From Lentinula raphanica (lineage: Eukaryota; Basidiomycota; Agaricomycetes; Agaricales; Omphalotaceae), in NCBI GenBank assembly GCA_027919835.1, contig JANVFP010000006.1, positions 310,001-374,000 of the forward strand: 64,000 nucleotides of DNA. Reading direction: 5' to 3'. Every line of letters starts with the position of its first letter. The first letter of the stretch is position 1. Made by a program: the position numbers and the translations under genes. Below are positions 45,105-58,167 of the stretch, one piece after another. The notes below the pieces were generated by a model, which made no database searches, had not been told where the DNA came from, and worked only from the letters and a program-made list of their open reading frames with translations.

Positions 45105-48100
45105 ATGCTTAGAAGAGCTCCAACTACAGCAGACGGAAGAGTAGTCGATAGACTCCAAGAGAGCACTCGTATCAACAAGCCTTTTCGGCCACCTAGTTTC
45201 ACCACTAACAACGAACGCGTTCAACCCCAACGGAAGCGGAAACGAGTCTCCTACAAGGAGCAGGGCGACGGATCCGACTCAGAAAATGATGGACCTAGTA
45301 AGAAGAAGAAACAAAAGAAAGATGATAGAGATTACATGAATGAGGACGAGTTATTGGCGGCGGTCAAGCAGTATCCTGTGTTTAAACCCAAGCCATTCGA
45401 CCAGGTTCGACGGTTCTCGATGCCTTCGATGCGGAACAAAGATGGTCAGACAGTCGTGCTGGTGCCATCGAATGTCTCTCTCGGCATTCGTCCTCAGGCA
45501 AAACTCATCCCAAGGCCTCTTCACGATCCCATGGAAGATCATGCTATAGTGCTTTATGACCCTACCATCGACGATAGAGAGACAGAGGAAGAGAAAATGG
45601 AAAGAGAGAAGCTGGAGGCTAAGGAAAAAGCTATGAAAGAGGCTGAGGCGAAAGTTGCGGGAATGTACAATCCACATAAGAGTTTGAAGGTGTTGTTAGG
45701 TGAAGGAAAGGACAAGAAAGAGAAAGCGAAGAAAGTTCCGGTCGTCATCGACCCTCGACTTTCAAAGGTTCTGCGACCTCATCAGGTCGAAGGTGTCAAG
45801 GTGCATCGTTTGTCTTCCTTGAGTTGGTTGCCCTCTCATCTCCTCCTCAGTTCTTGTACAAATGCACAACAGGCATGATGGTCGACAACCAATATGGCTG
45901 TATCATGGCCGATGAAATGGGTCTTGGGAAGACTCTGCAGTGTATCGCTCTCTTGTGGACTCTGATCAAGCAATCACCCCACGCGGGTAAACCCTCGATC
46001 GAGAAATGTATCATCGCTTGTCCATCGAGTCTTGTGAAGAACTGGGCGAACGAACTTGGTGGGCGCGGTTTTTCCCTTGACGAAAGATCGTATATCTCAG
46101 CGATATCCAGTCAAATGGTTAGGCGCAGACGCTATCAATGCGTTAGCCGTAGATGGTAAAGGCGGCAAAGCGGAGCTCCTGCCCAAGGTAGCTCAATGGG
46201 TAGCTGCCGGTGGGCGAAATGTTATCCAACCTGGTACGCATTCGAAATTCCTTCCAAGAAAATGGCTTTAAATACCAGAGACCAGTGATGATCGTCTCCT
46301 ACGAAACGTTACGGACGCTGACGGCTTATCTCACAAATTGCAAGATTGGTCTCCTGCTCTGCGACGAAGGTCATAGACTGAAAAATTCTGGTCAGTGTTA
46401 CAATTGGAAACCTTCATGCATATAACTAATAACAATGGTAGAATCATTGACCTTCCAAGCACTTAACAGTCTAGACGTCAAACGGCGCGTAATTCTGACA
46501 GGAACCCCTATCCAGGTGAGTCATCTTTGCCCGCAACTTCGATAAATGTTGACGAACGCGTCTATCAGAACGATCTTTCCGAGTACTTTTCGCTCCTGAA
46601 CTTCGCAAATCCCAATTATCTTGGTTCCAAGAACGATTTCAAGAAGAATTTCGAGAATCTCATCATTCGTGGAAGAGATGCATCCGCAAGCGATTCTGTG
46701 AAGGCCGAGAGTGAAAAGAAGTTGAAGGAACTTGGCGGTCTAGTAACGAAATTCATCATTCGTCGAACAAATGATCTTCTCTCCAAGTATCGTGAGTGGT
46801 ACTTTTGTTCATGCATGATTATGCTAAACTGATCAAACCAAGTCCCCGTGAAATACGAGCAAGTTGTCTTCTGCGGCTTATCTGACTTCCAACTCTCGCT
46901 CTATCGTCTCTTCATTTCCTCACCAGAAATCAAAGCCCTTCTTCGCGGAACCGAGTCCCAGCCTTTGAAAGCGATCAACATCCTGAAGAAGCTTTGCAAT
47001 CACCCAGAACTTCTGAACTTGCCCCAAGATCTAAAGGGTTCCGACCATTTGATTCCAGAAGGTTTCTGTGGTGCAGGCCAAGCTGCTAATTCTAGAGGGA
47101 GGAACAGTCAGACTGTCCGTTGTGACTGGAGCGGCAAGTTCCTGGTGCTAGAGAGGTTTTTAATTTTCTATCTCTGTCTTTGTGGACGTTGACGTCTTTT
47201 GAACAGATTCTTGCACCAGCTTCGAACACAGACAAATGATAAGATTGTCTTGATCAGCAATTATACACAAACGCTAGATTTGTTTGAGAAACTGTGTCGG
47301 AGCAAGAAGTACGTTTACACACTCTCCCTCAGCTATCCTCGGTGACCAAGTACGCTTGTTCAGATATGGGTTCTTCAGACTCGATGGCACCATGTCCATT
47401 ACCAAACGACAGAAACTAGTTGATCAGTTCAACAATCCCGAAGGGAAGGAGTTCATTTTCCTCCTCAGTAGTAAAGCTGGAGGATGTGGTATCAACCTCA
47501 TTGGAGCGAACCGACTTATCCTTTTCGATCCAGGTAAGGCACGGAAGATTCACTTCTGGAGGGGCTCTCTAATGTGAGCTACGAATAGATTGGAATCCAG
47601 CTGCCGATCAGCAAGCACTAGCTCGAGTATGGCGTGATGGGCAAAAGAAAGAATGTACGTTGCATATGTCATCTCCTTGCTCCTTGCTGCCATTTGAGTG
47701 ACCACTTTCTGTATAGGTTTCGTTTATCGCTTTATTTCGACTGGAACAATAGAGGAGAAGATATTCCAGCGTCAAGCGAACAAGCAAGCACTTTCCTCCG
47801 CCGTCGTCGACGAAAAGGAGGATACGGAGCGACATTTTACATTAGACGCGTTGCGACAGCTATTCTTGTTCAATGAGAAGACCTTGTGTGAGACGCATGA
47901 GACGTTCAAGTGCAAACGCTGCAAGAATGGAAGGCAGTTGATTAAGGCTCCGGCCTTACTCTATGGAGACGCTAGCACGTATGGATACTTCCCGATGAAT
48001 CGGTTTGCATGCTCTGATCGTTCGTCGCTTTGACCAGATGGAATCATTTCACGAACGAGGAGTTGAAGGGCAACCACGATGATCTACTTCGAGCGGAAGT

Positions 48101-48146
48101 CGGTCTTCCGGAGGTTTCTTTCGTGTTCCAGTACATCAGTCATTAA
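45105..48146 (+). CDS. RAD54: RAD54, Swi2/Snf2-family recombination ATPase
   Basis: Twelve exons closing in frame give 816 residues: 45105-45800, 45851-46058, 46111-46233, 46286-46390, 46442-46515, 46569-46791, 46843-47155, 47207-47308, 47364-47533, 47589-47654, 47717-47978, 48038-48146. RAD54 acts with Rad51 in homologous recombination as a dsDNA translocase. Motifs: Walker A DEMGLGKT (253-260), [24 protein letters not shown] box in [75 protein letters not shown], and [21 protein letters not shown]. The N-terminus is basic ([18 protein letters not shown]) and ends with the conserved [12 protein letters not shown]. Converges with LIN1. Confidence 0.97.
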
Positions 48147-48316
48147 CTTAAGGGTTTGTTTCTACTTTCGGGGGGATTTGACTTATTATCATTGTACAAC
48201 ACTACGCATACTTAGCTTGATCGATCACGATAACACAACTTGCAGTATTACGAACCGTGTCGACGAGATGGACTGTAGAAATACAAACAGCAATAAAGAT
48301 ACAACTAGCCAAAACT

Positions 48317-49531
48317 TCATGACAGTAAATCGTCCCAATCCATCCATTCCCCGCCCACTTGTCTTACCTTCACTTTTTCGCCCGAGGGTCCGAAATAAGA
48401 GGCTTTGAACCAAGACTGCATCTCCTCTTCTTCGAACGGACCAAATATCTGGTCCGACTGAGCTGATCCGGGCATGTCCCATTTGTACTCGTATGTTTTG
48501 TTCGCTGACGGAGGCACCCAATTCGCGTCAACTGTCCCGGACGACCTGACGGAGCGTACTAGCTCCTCATAAGTTTTTGAATATATATCTGTGTCTCCTA
48601 GTGACATGATGGTCGAAGCCAAGTGGGTAATGTGTTCGATGTCAGTGGGACCTTTCGCTCCCGTCGTAGTGTCGGCATGAGCATTTTTCTCCCTTCGTAC
48701 AAACTGTCTGAATGTATGATTCCAGAGCATTTTGAGATAGACTTACGATTTTCGTTTTGTTCTCTTGGCCTCAGCCCCTAGTCGCTGAAGTGACTCTAGC
48801 ACAGTCTCGCCTTTCTTGAGCATTCCCAATAGTTCCTTCTCCAAAGTAGGCTTCCCACCGCTTTCCTCAAGTTCCCTTTCTTCAGTCCGCATTTTCTCTT
48901 TCTGTATCTGCTCTTGCTGTCGTTTCCGCTTCCGTGCTTGCTTGATCTCCTTCTCATCTAAGCCTTCCATCCAACGATCATGGATCCCATGAGGATCAAA
49001 TGAACGGACATAAGATCCATCCTCTGTGAACTTTCCTTCCTCCATCTCCTCCCTCATGTTGAACGAGGACAATTCGTATCCCATTCCGGCTTTCTTCCTA
49101 CGTTCAGCATCATCTTCGTCTTCTGGTTCATCCTCCGAACCATCATCCTCCGAACCAGATTCTCCAAACTCTTGCCCTTCGATGTCACCCAGACGCATAT
49201 AGCTCTCCTTCTTTTTCGCGCCTGTTTCTTGCACGTTCTCCTCTTTCTCCGCTGCCGCAAACATATCGTCATCTTCATCACCCTCTGCGTCCTTCTTCCT
49301 GCTGTAGACTACACCCTCTCCGTCATCGGTGGAGTCTGAATCGTATCCCTCGTTCTTCACGCGCCCTTTACGATGGGCGGACGGATTTTCGAGCGCAGAG
49401 TCGACTTCTTCAGCAAAAGTGGCTGAATCTTCACCTGGTTCGACGAACCGTGTCTTTTTGGCTGGTGGAGCTCGCTTGGTGGACGAAGAGAGATCGTCTG
49501 TGGAATCTGTTGGTCGTTTATGTCGTTGCAT
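48317..49531 (-). CDS. LIN1: GYF-domain U5 snRNP protein, LIN1/CD2BP2 homolog
   Basis: Two exons (49531-48747, 48707-48317; 39-nt intron) give 391 residues. The protein starts with a charged disordered region (MQRHKRPTDSTDDLSSSTKR) and acidic stretches, then GYELSSFNMREEMEEGKFTE and DRWMEGLDEKEI, conserved in CD2BP2. A C-terminal GYF domain reads YEYKWDMPGS, then IFGPFEEEEMQSWFK, YFGPSGEKVKVRQVGGEW. Yeast Lin1 and human CD2BP2 associate with the U5 snRNP via Prp6/PRPF6 and Dib1; a splicing role is expected. Confidence 0.88.
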
Positions 49532-49756
49532 GAAAGTGAGAGATGATTGCCAGTTTTGTGAATCTATGAGAAAGAAAAAGGGTGATGAATGAATGGAGCT
49601 AAGAATAAAACTTTACTTACTACTATATATGAAGGCAAGAAAGATAAGAGAATGAGAAAAGTCCGGTAAACAAGTACACAGTCTCTGTAGGAGTTTAGCT
49701 TGGATTATGTTATACGCTAAGCATTCGTCCTGCACTTCCACCTTTAGGCCTCTCTC

Positions 49757-51636
49757 ATGGTCTCCCTCACCGACTTCAGCATCCTTCTTGGTTATCTCTC
49801 TATTTTCTGTTGGCTTGGTGCTCAATTTCCGTTCAGTACCTTTCTCTTAAAAACAACCTTTTTAATCTCACAAGATTGCAGCCAGGTCCTCGAGAACATT
49901 CGCAGGCGCTCGTGTGAGGGACTCGCCTTGCCTTTCCTTGCTAATTGGCTGCTTGGTGCGCTCTTGTCTGGTACTATCGTGCTGTCAACTTGATCACTGA
50001 CCTTCATCTCAGGCGATATATCTAATCTAATTGGTTGTATCCTCACTAACCAGCTACCTTTCCAAGTGCGCACTTTGTTTCCGATCATTGCAGAATTCCA
50101 AACTATCTGAACAATCTTATCGTGCAGACATGGCTTGCTGCATATTTCGTTTCGGTCGACCTCACACTTGTCGGTCAGTATCTCTATTATCAACACGTCA
50201 ACCCTCCTCGGGCGAGATCGCGAATACGGCCCATGTCAGCTGGTGATAGACCGCCATCGCGTTACCGCAGGTTATCCGCTGTCGCATCCAATGTAGCCGC
50301 TGCTGCTACACTAGCAGCACAGCATGGCGAACACAATGTCCCTCGTCAAGCATCCCGCTGGCCACAATCAAGCCGAGATACCGGAAGTCGGGTCCCAAGG
50401 GACATCGATAGAGACGGTGATGACGTGGAAGAAGGCGCTCTGTCTGCATTGGCAGATAGTTTCCATTCGGAGGGAGGCCGTACTTTGAATAACAAACAGG
50501 TACCGTGGAATACGGAGTGGCCAAGGAGAGGGAATAGTGTTGGTCGATATCCTGCCTTGACACGGTCTGCGTATTTTCAGCCTCCTTCTCACCCTACGTT
50601 CGATCCTACCCCAACGGATCATTCAGCTCGTGGAAGGACATTACAACGAGAAGCTGGTCAAGGTCGTCCGGATCGCGTGCTACCGTCTACTTCATTAGGA
50701 CGTGGCTCGCGAGTTAGCAGGCAAAGCACTGGCATGGTTTTCCTCGGAGTATTTGCTCTGATAGGCTTAGGCTCTTTCCCAAGTACAAGGCACGTTACAT
50801 CGTTATCAGACGCGACAAGGACCGGACGGGTCTTGTTCCCTCGAACAATCCATTCGACGAATATGTCTTCTCTGGACAAAGCTTCTACTGCATCATCTCT
50901 AATTGACGAACACATTACCACCAACGATACTTATACCATAATCAATATACCTCCTACCACCGGTATACCTGCCTTCGAACCCAAAATCGTAGATGCTTCT
51001 AATGAACGTATCATCGGGCGTATCTTTTCATGGGTATGCACCACACTCTATTTGACATCTCGTTTACCCCAAATATGGAAGAACGTATGTACTCTTGTTC
51101 AGATTTGTATCGTTCGCGCTCACGTTCCTCCTCAATGGGCGTTTTTCATAGTATGTTAGGAAATCCGTCGAGGCAAGTATCTCTTCTGCGATGTGTACCT
51201 TGTTTCTCACTGTTTTATTCCAGGGGTTGTCCATGTATCTCTTCATCTTTGCGTTCATGGGAAATACCTTCTACGTTGCTTCCATCCTCACTGCGCCAGA
51301 AGTATACGAGCCTGCGCCACGTTCTTCGGATTTTATCAAAGAATGCATACCGTAAGTAGTCGCGTGCCAATAGTCTCATCAGATGTTTTACTCATTTGCT
51401 GTACCGTCTTCAGCTATTTGCTAGGGAGCGGTGGTACCCTCGTGTTCGACCTCACAATCGTAACTCAATCTTTCATCTATCGTTCAAAACCTCGTCGGCA
51501 TAGATCAAGGAGTAGAACGACGGCAGAGGAAGAGAGTGGATTACTTGCTGGGGACGTATTAGGACATGCTCCCCAAGATGAAGTAGATGTTCATTCGAGG
51601 ACACGGACCGCTAGTAGCAGTCGTGCAGTCGCGTAA
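49757..51636 (+). CDS. PQ-loop repeat vacuolar/lysosomal transporter (YPQ/SLC66A1 type)
   Basis: Seven exons (49757-49830, 49882-49955, 50013-50065, 50128-51084, 51152-51172, 51224-51351, 51414-51636) give 509 residues. First PQ-loop: CWLGAQFPQVLENIRRRSC, followed by LALPFLANWLLGD. Second: SRLPQIWKNYVRKSVEGLSM. Further membrane segments: WLAAYFVSVDLTLVGQYLYY, MVFLGVFALIGLGSF, LFIFAFMGNTFYVASIL, YLLGSGGTLVFDLTIVTQSF. A long Ser/Arg-rich cytosolic loop separates the repeats, as in fungal homologs. The family exports cationic amino acids from vacuole or lysosome. Exon 5 is 21 nt, and the intron after it has a GC donor (GAG|GCAAGT at 51173). Confidence 0.9.
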
Positions 51637-51711
51637 TGTATTACTATCGTGCTTGTGCATCACAGTCATGTAGAGTCCCGAACACACCACACAATCATCT
51701 GTAATAATCTA

Positions 51712-52960
51712 TCACTTCTCTGAACTCCAATCATCCACACATTCCTTCTTGGATTGACTCGCGAGTGCTGCGTATTCATTCGCGATGATTCGATCCTGCT
51801 TGAGCCATTTTGAAAGACGTTCAATTGGTTTAGGGTCTAGGTCGATTAGAAAGATTCGTGAAGGGGTAGTAGAGGATTTGTGCTGTAGACTATCCAGCAT
51901 GATCATTATTGAGCAATCTTTGAATGTAGTAGAAAGGAGATAGGATAAGATGTGGTATCGAAGACGAGCTTCGTCAGCTTCTACTTCTGATGATGCTGGG
52001 GTGTCTTGAAGCTTCAAGTACTCCTTGACGAAGGAAGACCACTCATCGAGTGAGGGTTGGACGTTCCCTTCTCCAAACGGTTTTTGTTTCAAATGAACCT
52101 GATCCCACAAAGACGCCAAGTTCTCTATTCCTCCATCATCCAGTGTCCTCTGTAGTCTGTTCAGCGTCTGCAATAGTGATAGAGACTCAGGCTGTACAAG
52201 GGAAGCATGCAACGTCTCGACGACGAGCTCACGAGTTTCCCTATCCTGTGACATAGCCTCTGGTTGCAGCATTCCTAGCCTTTGTAGTGTAGATGTCACT
52301 TGCGCTGGAGTCGCCCTCTCGCCTTGTATGAAGATACGGAAGTTGTTTTGGGTAGCAGTGCCCTCTGTCTGCGAATTATACAGATGATATAAAGCATCTT
52401 TCATGCGCGTGGGATTTTGAGAGAAAAGATCGAGTGGGCAATAAGATGTCGTCCAACCACGAATGGAAGAGTGCATGCAAAATCTACAAGTATGCATTCC
52501 TGGTCTGAGGAATGACCATTTTGGCTAGTCAAAAAGTGAATACATAGTATTCCAGATTATATACGATAATACTCACCTTGATCTCAACGGTGATCAGACT
52601 AGATGTGAGATTAGGAGCCAGAAATCCGCTTGGAGAGGCACAATCGATATAATCAGTCCTCCATGTGGGCCTCAAACTGGTAGAGAGCGCAGAGAGCGCC
52701 TCCAGCCAAGACGTCGACAGTGTTACAGCTTCCATTTCCACTAGATGCTTTCGTGGCACCAGACGAGGTATGATTTCTGTTTGGAAGGTTTCATCGCCTT
52801 CGAGCCCTCCAATATCGATAGTTTGCTTTTTGAGTCTCAAGACTCTTTCATCAAAACGTTCGTCTGGTGGTCCACAGTACGAAAAGACTATCGTCGCGCC
52901 GCCTTCAGAGATGTATTTCCAGTCATTTGGAGAAGTAAGAGTGACATCAAGAAGAGGCAT
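51712..52960 (-). CDS. IPK1: Inositol-pentakisphosphate 2-kinase
   Basis: Two exons (52960-52577, 52524-51712) give 398 residues. The enzyme makes InsP6 from InsP5. Start MPLLDVTLTSPNDWKYISEG carries the ATP-site glycine region (SEGGATIVFSY). Then come LRLKK, ITVEIKPKWSFLRPGMHTCR with FCMHSS (the zinc-finger/substrate region), YCPLDLFS, RMKDALYHLY, NNFRIFIQG, DCSIMIML and IFLIDLDPKPIERLSKW, the conserved C-terminal block. The Met at 52960 fits the family start better than one 13 codons upstream. Its 3' end is 75 bp from the PQ-loop gene; its 5' end is 123 bp from the PWWP-like gene. Confidence 0.9.
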
Positions 52961-53083
52961 TCTTAGAGAAAATTGACGCCCGTGCCAAGCAATTCTCAAT
53001 GATCCGATCAGTTTATAACCGCCAGCATCATCTCCCCAACGTTCAACGCCAGAACGTCGGCTAATTCGTGCTACGCAGCTGCC

Positions 53084-55632
53084 ATGAAGGGCCAGCGTCC
53101 TCTACAAGCAGAATACTTAGGCTCTGCCTCGGCTACGACTGCCAGGGATACGGCGTCGAAGGATTTGTTTGGAGGAGCAGGAGTGAGGAAGGGCTCGTCT
53201 CCTGGGAAGTATGGCACCAAGAAGAAGGCAGCGTTGGACTCTACGCCCTCAAGAAGCACCTTGTATCGATCACGGAACTTGAAGGCGATCCAGATTGAGA
53301 CACCTGACGCGTCGATTGGAACGTCTTCGCGTAAGAGACCTCTGACGCCCTCGGACGACGATAGCGACATTGAAATTATATCGCCGCTCACTCCTCTTAC
53401 TCCAACGACAAGATCAAAACCAAATGTGTCTAAAGCCAGAGACGGAGAGCATTGGAGCATCGAGAACTTGGGAGGTTTTGTCTGGGTACACGTTGACCGT
53501 GCAGGTCAAGTGTTCGACGCGAAAGATGATCCTGAGGATGGAGATGTGTATATGTGGTGGCCCGCTAAAGTGTTGGTACGCTTCTGTTCTTGCTCTTGTT
53601 TTGGCCTCTCTGACCTGAAGTAGAGCTTGAGATTGGCCAAAGGTGAAATAACTGTGCGCCTCTATGGAACCTTTCCCGCATCTTCTACGGCAATAATTTG
53701 CATCAACAACCCATCTGTCAACAATATCCGCTCCCTCGCTGACTCCTTTGGCCGTCCGCGCTTTGATTCCCCTTCGGCTTCTCGAAGAATCACGTCTGTT
53801 CATGAATCTCCCAAGAAGAAACAGAAGCATGATCTATCAACTGCCAATGCTGACTGGCAAGCTGCGGTCTGTGAAATACTCAGGGATAAAGAAGACGAGG
53901 ACGACGGTCTTCCACCGATTGAATTTGCACTAAGTGCAGCGAGTCGCTTTGCATCAGCCAGTGCATCGCAGAGCACTGTGCCCTCTCCTAAGAAAATTGC
54001 AAAAATGCCAGGGAAACCGAAGACGAAGTCGTTTAGTGACGACAACGGCGAATTTGGAGAAAGTGGCGCATTAGTAGGTAATGACAGCGACTGGGATCCT
54101 TCGGAAGCAGATGATATGCTCGACATACCAGGTGAACTGGTCCTTGCACGCGACAGGCCAGACAAGAAGGTCGCTCACTGGCCAGCTAAATTGTTGGCAT
54201 ATATTCCTCCAGCAAAAGCTCACGGGAAAGCGCGACGAAAGGAGCCTCGATACAGGATACTGTTTCTGGATGACACCCAACAGGATGTGCCCAGAAGCTG
54301 GTTCTACGCTTGCTATGAGCGGGAATTTGGTACTTGTGAAGTTAGTTGGACTGATTGAACAGTGATTGACAAGGCTGAATCTTGTTTTTTTTTTCCAAAT
54401 TTTGATAGATGGGCAAGTTTTTGAGTGGCCATGTCGACAATCCAGAAGACAGTGCTGAAGATTCGAAGCATGTCACCAAATCATCCACCACGACTTTTCC
54501 TTCTCGGGGCCGTGATCCAAACCGTAGTCCCAGTCGCAGCCCCATCCCACTTTCTTCTCTGTCTGGTGCCTTCAATGATCTTTCAATCCACTCGCAGCTA
54601 TCTTATCTCAAACCTGTTCTTCGAGCGATTCTAGACGACAATTATGCACCGGCTAAAGAGAGGCACGACAAGTTTATGAAAGGAGGCCAAGCCCGTGCAG
54701 GACTTGGTGCATCAGCTGGGCTGCGTGGAACCATACCTCCGAGTGATGTCGACGCGCTGCAGCATCACTTGTCTGACTGGTGTTTCCGAAACGAGGCCAG
54801 AAGTTTCGATCCTGCAGGTCATGCTGTATCGTCCCATACTTTCCACAAACAGGATGCCCGTCGTCCTCTGAAAAACACCGAGAACACTGACGCGACATCC
54901 GATCCTATGCCTGTTCGTCCCTCATTTCTGAATGCATGCTCTCCGACAGAAGATATTCAGCGTGACGGCGAGGGAGTTGGTATGACTACAATGAAGGTAA
55001 TTTTCTCTAGCAAACTGTCCAACCTCATACCGATCTAATGTAAATGCAGGATTCAATCTCGGAGTCTCGAAATTCACCTGCTCTGACTGACGAAGACTCT
55101 CGCGCCTCGCCTCCCGCTTTCCCTCCGACCTCGTCCACTGTATCATTGTTATCGGAAGACGATGTCCAAGCTTCAAGGACTGACAGTCTCACTACCAAGA
55201 CAACAGATGTATCAGTGATTCCAAAGAGGCAGAAGGGTTGCTCATCGTATGAGAACCTCACCGAGCTTCAAAAAATTAACGTCAGTGGCCAAAAGATTGT
55301 TTCTTTCTTAACCTGAATCATGTATGTTTTTGCAACAGTATTGTCTCAACGTCCTCCTTCCTGAAGCCGTTTTACAACTATTACTTTGGCGAAACGGGCA
55401 CCGTACCTCTATCGAGCTACTTTCTGACGTCGAAGAAGCCCAACTCCACGAAAAGGCAGAGAAACTCGCACAAGAAACTGACTGGGTGTTTGACGTTGTG
55501 CGGTTGCGGGAGATGAAAGCGCGGCAGGCGAAGAAGCAGGCTGCTACAGTAGTGACTGCGAAAGGTCAAGACAATACACCGACTCGAACTTCATCTAGGG
55601 GTAGACGCCTCCCCGCGAGATATCAGAACTGA
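53084..55632 (+). CDS. PWWP-like chromatin protein with two PWWP/Tudor-type modules
   Basis: Five exons (53084-53575, 53624-54340, 54409-54996, 55050-55280, 55339-55632) give 773 residues. Module one: LGGFVWVHVDRAGQVFDAKD, then MWWPAKVLSLRL and ITVRLYGTF (about 128-185). Module two: PGELVLARDRPDKKVAHWPA, KLLAYIPPA, RYRILFLDDTQQDVPRSWFY (about 335-400). Both follow the PWWP order (G-x-V/L-V-x-A, WPAKV/L, then a beta-strand with F-x-D). Downstream are Ser-rich linkers, a helical segment LSYLKPVLRAILDDNYAPAK, and a C-terminal LPEAVLQLLLWRNGHR with a basic end. Likely reads histone marks or binds DNA in the nucleus; exact family not identified. Confidence 0.7.
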
Positions 55633-56051
55633 TTGCAAAACTCGGAGTGTATGTCGTTCGATCTATGTACATATCTCGTCTGGCATAAGTAGGACATGTA
55701 GCTCCAGAAATAACAAGCGTATATACGTAGCGGTTCATCTTGCTAACGATAATAACAGAACCTGGAAGCATTCATACAGCCCAGGAATAACAAGCGTATA
55801 TACGTAGAGGTCGATCCGCCCCAAGTAAGACCCAGAACTGGAAGAAAATGAACCCTGGAGGATTCAAACGTTCAATCATCAGTCTGCAGAACTGCATTGG
55901 CATAAGCTGAATGATTCGAGATAGTCACTCGTTCAACTAGGAGCTGTCCTGGTTCACTGAGAAGTGAAGGACGAATATTCAGTCTTTGAGTTATCAGGCT
56001 GGCGCTTGATGAACAAAACACCAAGAGATCGAAATCCACCATGAGGACGAA
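55633..56051. other. Convergent intergenic region with a 22-bp direct repeat
   Basis: AATAACAAGCGTATATACGTAG occurs at 55709-55730 and again at about 55786-55807. Each copy contains the palindrome CGTATATACG. No gene. Confidence 0.6.
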
Positions 56052-58167
56052 CTAGAGGTTTTTTCGTCGTAACAAAGACTCGAGAATTCCAAAAAAAAGA
56101 GAACGAACCAATTCGTTTCTACTGAGTCTTTCATTCAACTTTTCAAACTCTTGCGTTTCAGACTCGGTAGCATTGGGCGATAGAATGACTTTGGCGGATG
56201 CACCGCCTGTGTGAAGGGTATCCAGTATGGTGAGAGCAGATTTATCAGAGTAGAATTTGCCTGGTGGCCCCTTTGAGGCATTGTGAACAATTTTGTCTAG
56301 GACTGGAGCGTCTTCTGGCGAAAGGTCCGTGAGCATTACGGGAAGCTTTTTGGACACATCGAGAGTAACTGAGAATGGCTGAGTTTGGACACTAGATAGA
56401 AAGTTAGACATGAAATGATGCAACACGAGGTAGATTGAGATTCATTACACTCGAGTAGAGTTTTCAGCGTTGATAGTTTTTATTGCTTGGGAATCAGACC
56501 CAGAACCACTGAAGGGGAAACTTCAGCGACAAGTCTACAAAGCGGAAACTTGATAGCTCACAGTGGACCAAATATTGTCGGGCGTTTAGTGAAAGCAGGA
56601 TGAGGGAATGAGATTCCGGACCACGAAGGGAACAGACTCTCTTTAGCAAGGGAAAAACTGCGAGGAAAAAGGAAGTGAGAACTAGATCAGATATGGGGGC
56701 TCAAAGGAAGTAGCATACATCGAACCGGTCGTGTTTGAAGGCCCAGCAGTTGGAATATCTTTTGCATTATTTTGAGATTGCTCGATGTCCTCTGAGAAAG
56801 CAGCAGATTGGAGTAGGTCTTCAATGGTTAGAAGCTCTGCAGGAGGAAGCGGCGAGTCATCCGTCATCAGAGCATCTCCTTGAGTCTCTGTTACCTCTTC
56901 GCGCTGTACCGCGATCTCAGTGGAGACAGAGGTCCTCATCACAGTCTTGGATTTACTTTTGTCAGTGGTTGACATGGAATTAGTGTTCTTGCCCTTCGCA
57001 AATCCTTCAGACGAGCGACCCGGTCCAGGTTTCCGCCTGCGCCCGGAGGCTGGTTTGGTGGAGGATTTGGGAGTAGGATTGACGACGACTTTGCTCGGGG
57101 TTTGAGCTTCAACACTGATTGTCCCATCCACACCAGCGAGATTATCGAGCATATGGACTTCAGAGTGATCGGTACGCGCCTGAGGCGCAGGGGCAGGCGA
57201 ATCTACTATAGTGGAAATTTCTTCTGCTTCCGGTAAGCTTCCAACAATGTCTTCCACTAAACCAGTGTTGTCAGCCGAGTGCCGCCTAAAGCGTGGAGGT
57301 GCTTCGGAGGTAATCAAGTTCTCAACAAACTCGACTTCACCATCCTCTTCACCCTCGGATGCGGGTACGACCGAAGGTTCTCTCTGAGGCTTTCTTGCTG
57401 AGCGACGAGGAGAGTTGGAGGTCAGAGCCCTATTTGCTCTATGTCCAGAGGGTGATTCGAGACTAGGATTAACCGATTGACGCGCTCGTTTAGCTGAAGG
57501 CTCGTTTGGCGGAGTAGGGGTTGGAGTCCGTCGCCTTTTGTTGTTGTTCACTGGGGTTTGGTTTGCTTTGGATCCACTGGCGACAGGAGACGTAGATTTG
57601 AGTGCAGGCTGAGATTTTGATTTTCTCAAGGCTATTGATGTAACCAAAGGTCAACCAAAGCCTCAATAGACGGTATGTCACGTACGAGGACCGACTGGAA
57701 AGAATTCTTCTCCAACTTTGAACGTGCTCAAGTTCTTGATATCTCTCCCATTTAACGACTTTGATGCCCTTTTCCAAAAGTTCTCCACGAAATGTTCTGA
57801 ATCTGCAAAAGACTGTATCGGTTCCCAACTAATGTGTGCACAAATCAGTCGGGACGAAACAAAGTATGTTCAGATTGTTGGACTCACGTATCATCTTCCT
57901 CTTTGTAGCCTTTCCACTAAAGCTGCCTCGGTCAATAGATAATCATAACGAAAGTTTGGTATATCCGTACGCACTCTAACGCGATATTCCTAGGATATTT
58001 CATTCAATAGAAGCTCTGAACACCAGCGCTTGAAACTCACCCATGCTCTACTTCTACCTTTTCTCTTTACACGAGCAGCGACGATAGATTCTGAAGATTG
58101 TTTATAAGGCAGTCTATTATAAAGAAGATAGAGGCTTACCGACAACATACTCTTCCTCGTCGCTCAT
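56052..58167 (-). CDS. Chromodomain protein
   Basis: Nine exons give 557 residues; exon 3 is only 15 nt (EYRVR). The chromodomain is at residues 6-60: EEYVVESIVAARVKRKGRSR, AWEYRVRWKGYKEEDDTWEP, IQSFADSEHFVENFWKR. The aromatic-cage positions (Tyr, Trp, Trp) are present, so methyl-lysine binding is plausible. The middle is disordered and basic (KRRRTPTPTPPNEPSAKRAR), with acidic SEGEEDGEVEFVENL, and GRRRKPGPGRSS (AT-hook-like). The C-terminus has a folded part, PFSVTLDVSKKLPVMLTDLS and RNELVRSLFFGILESLL, that is not an obvious chromoshadow domain. So it is HP1-like only at its N-terminus; heterochromatin role inferred. Confidence 0.85.

Noticed and set aside
49613..49825. Minus-strand frame upstream of LIN1
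   Set aside because: It overlaps the first exon of the PQ-loop gene, which has strong family support.
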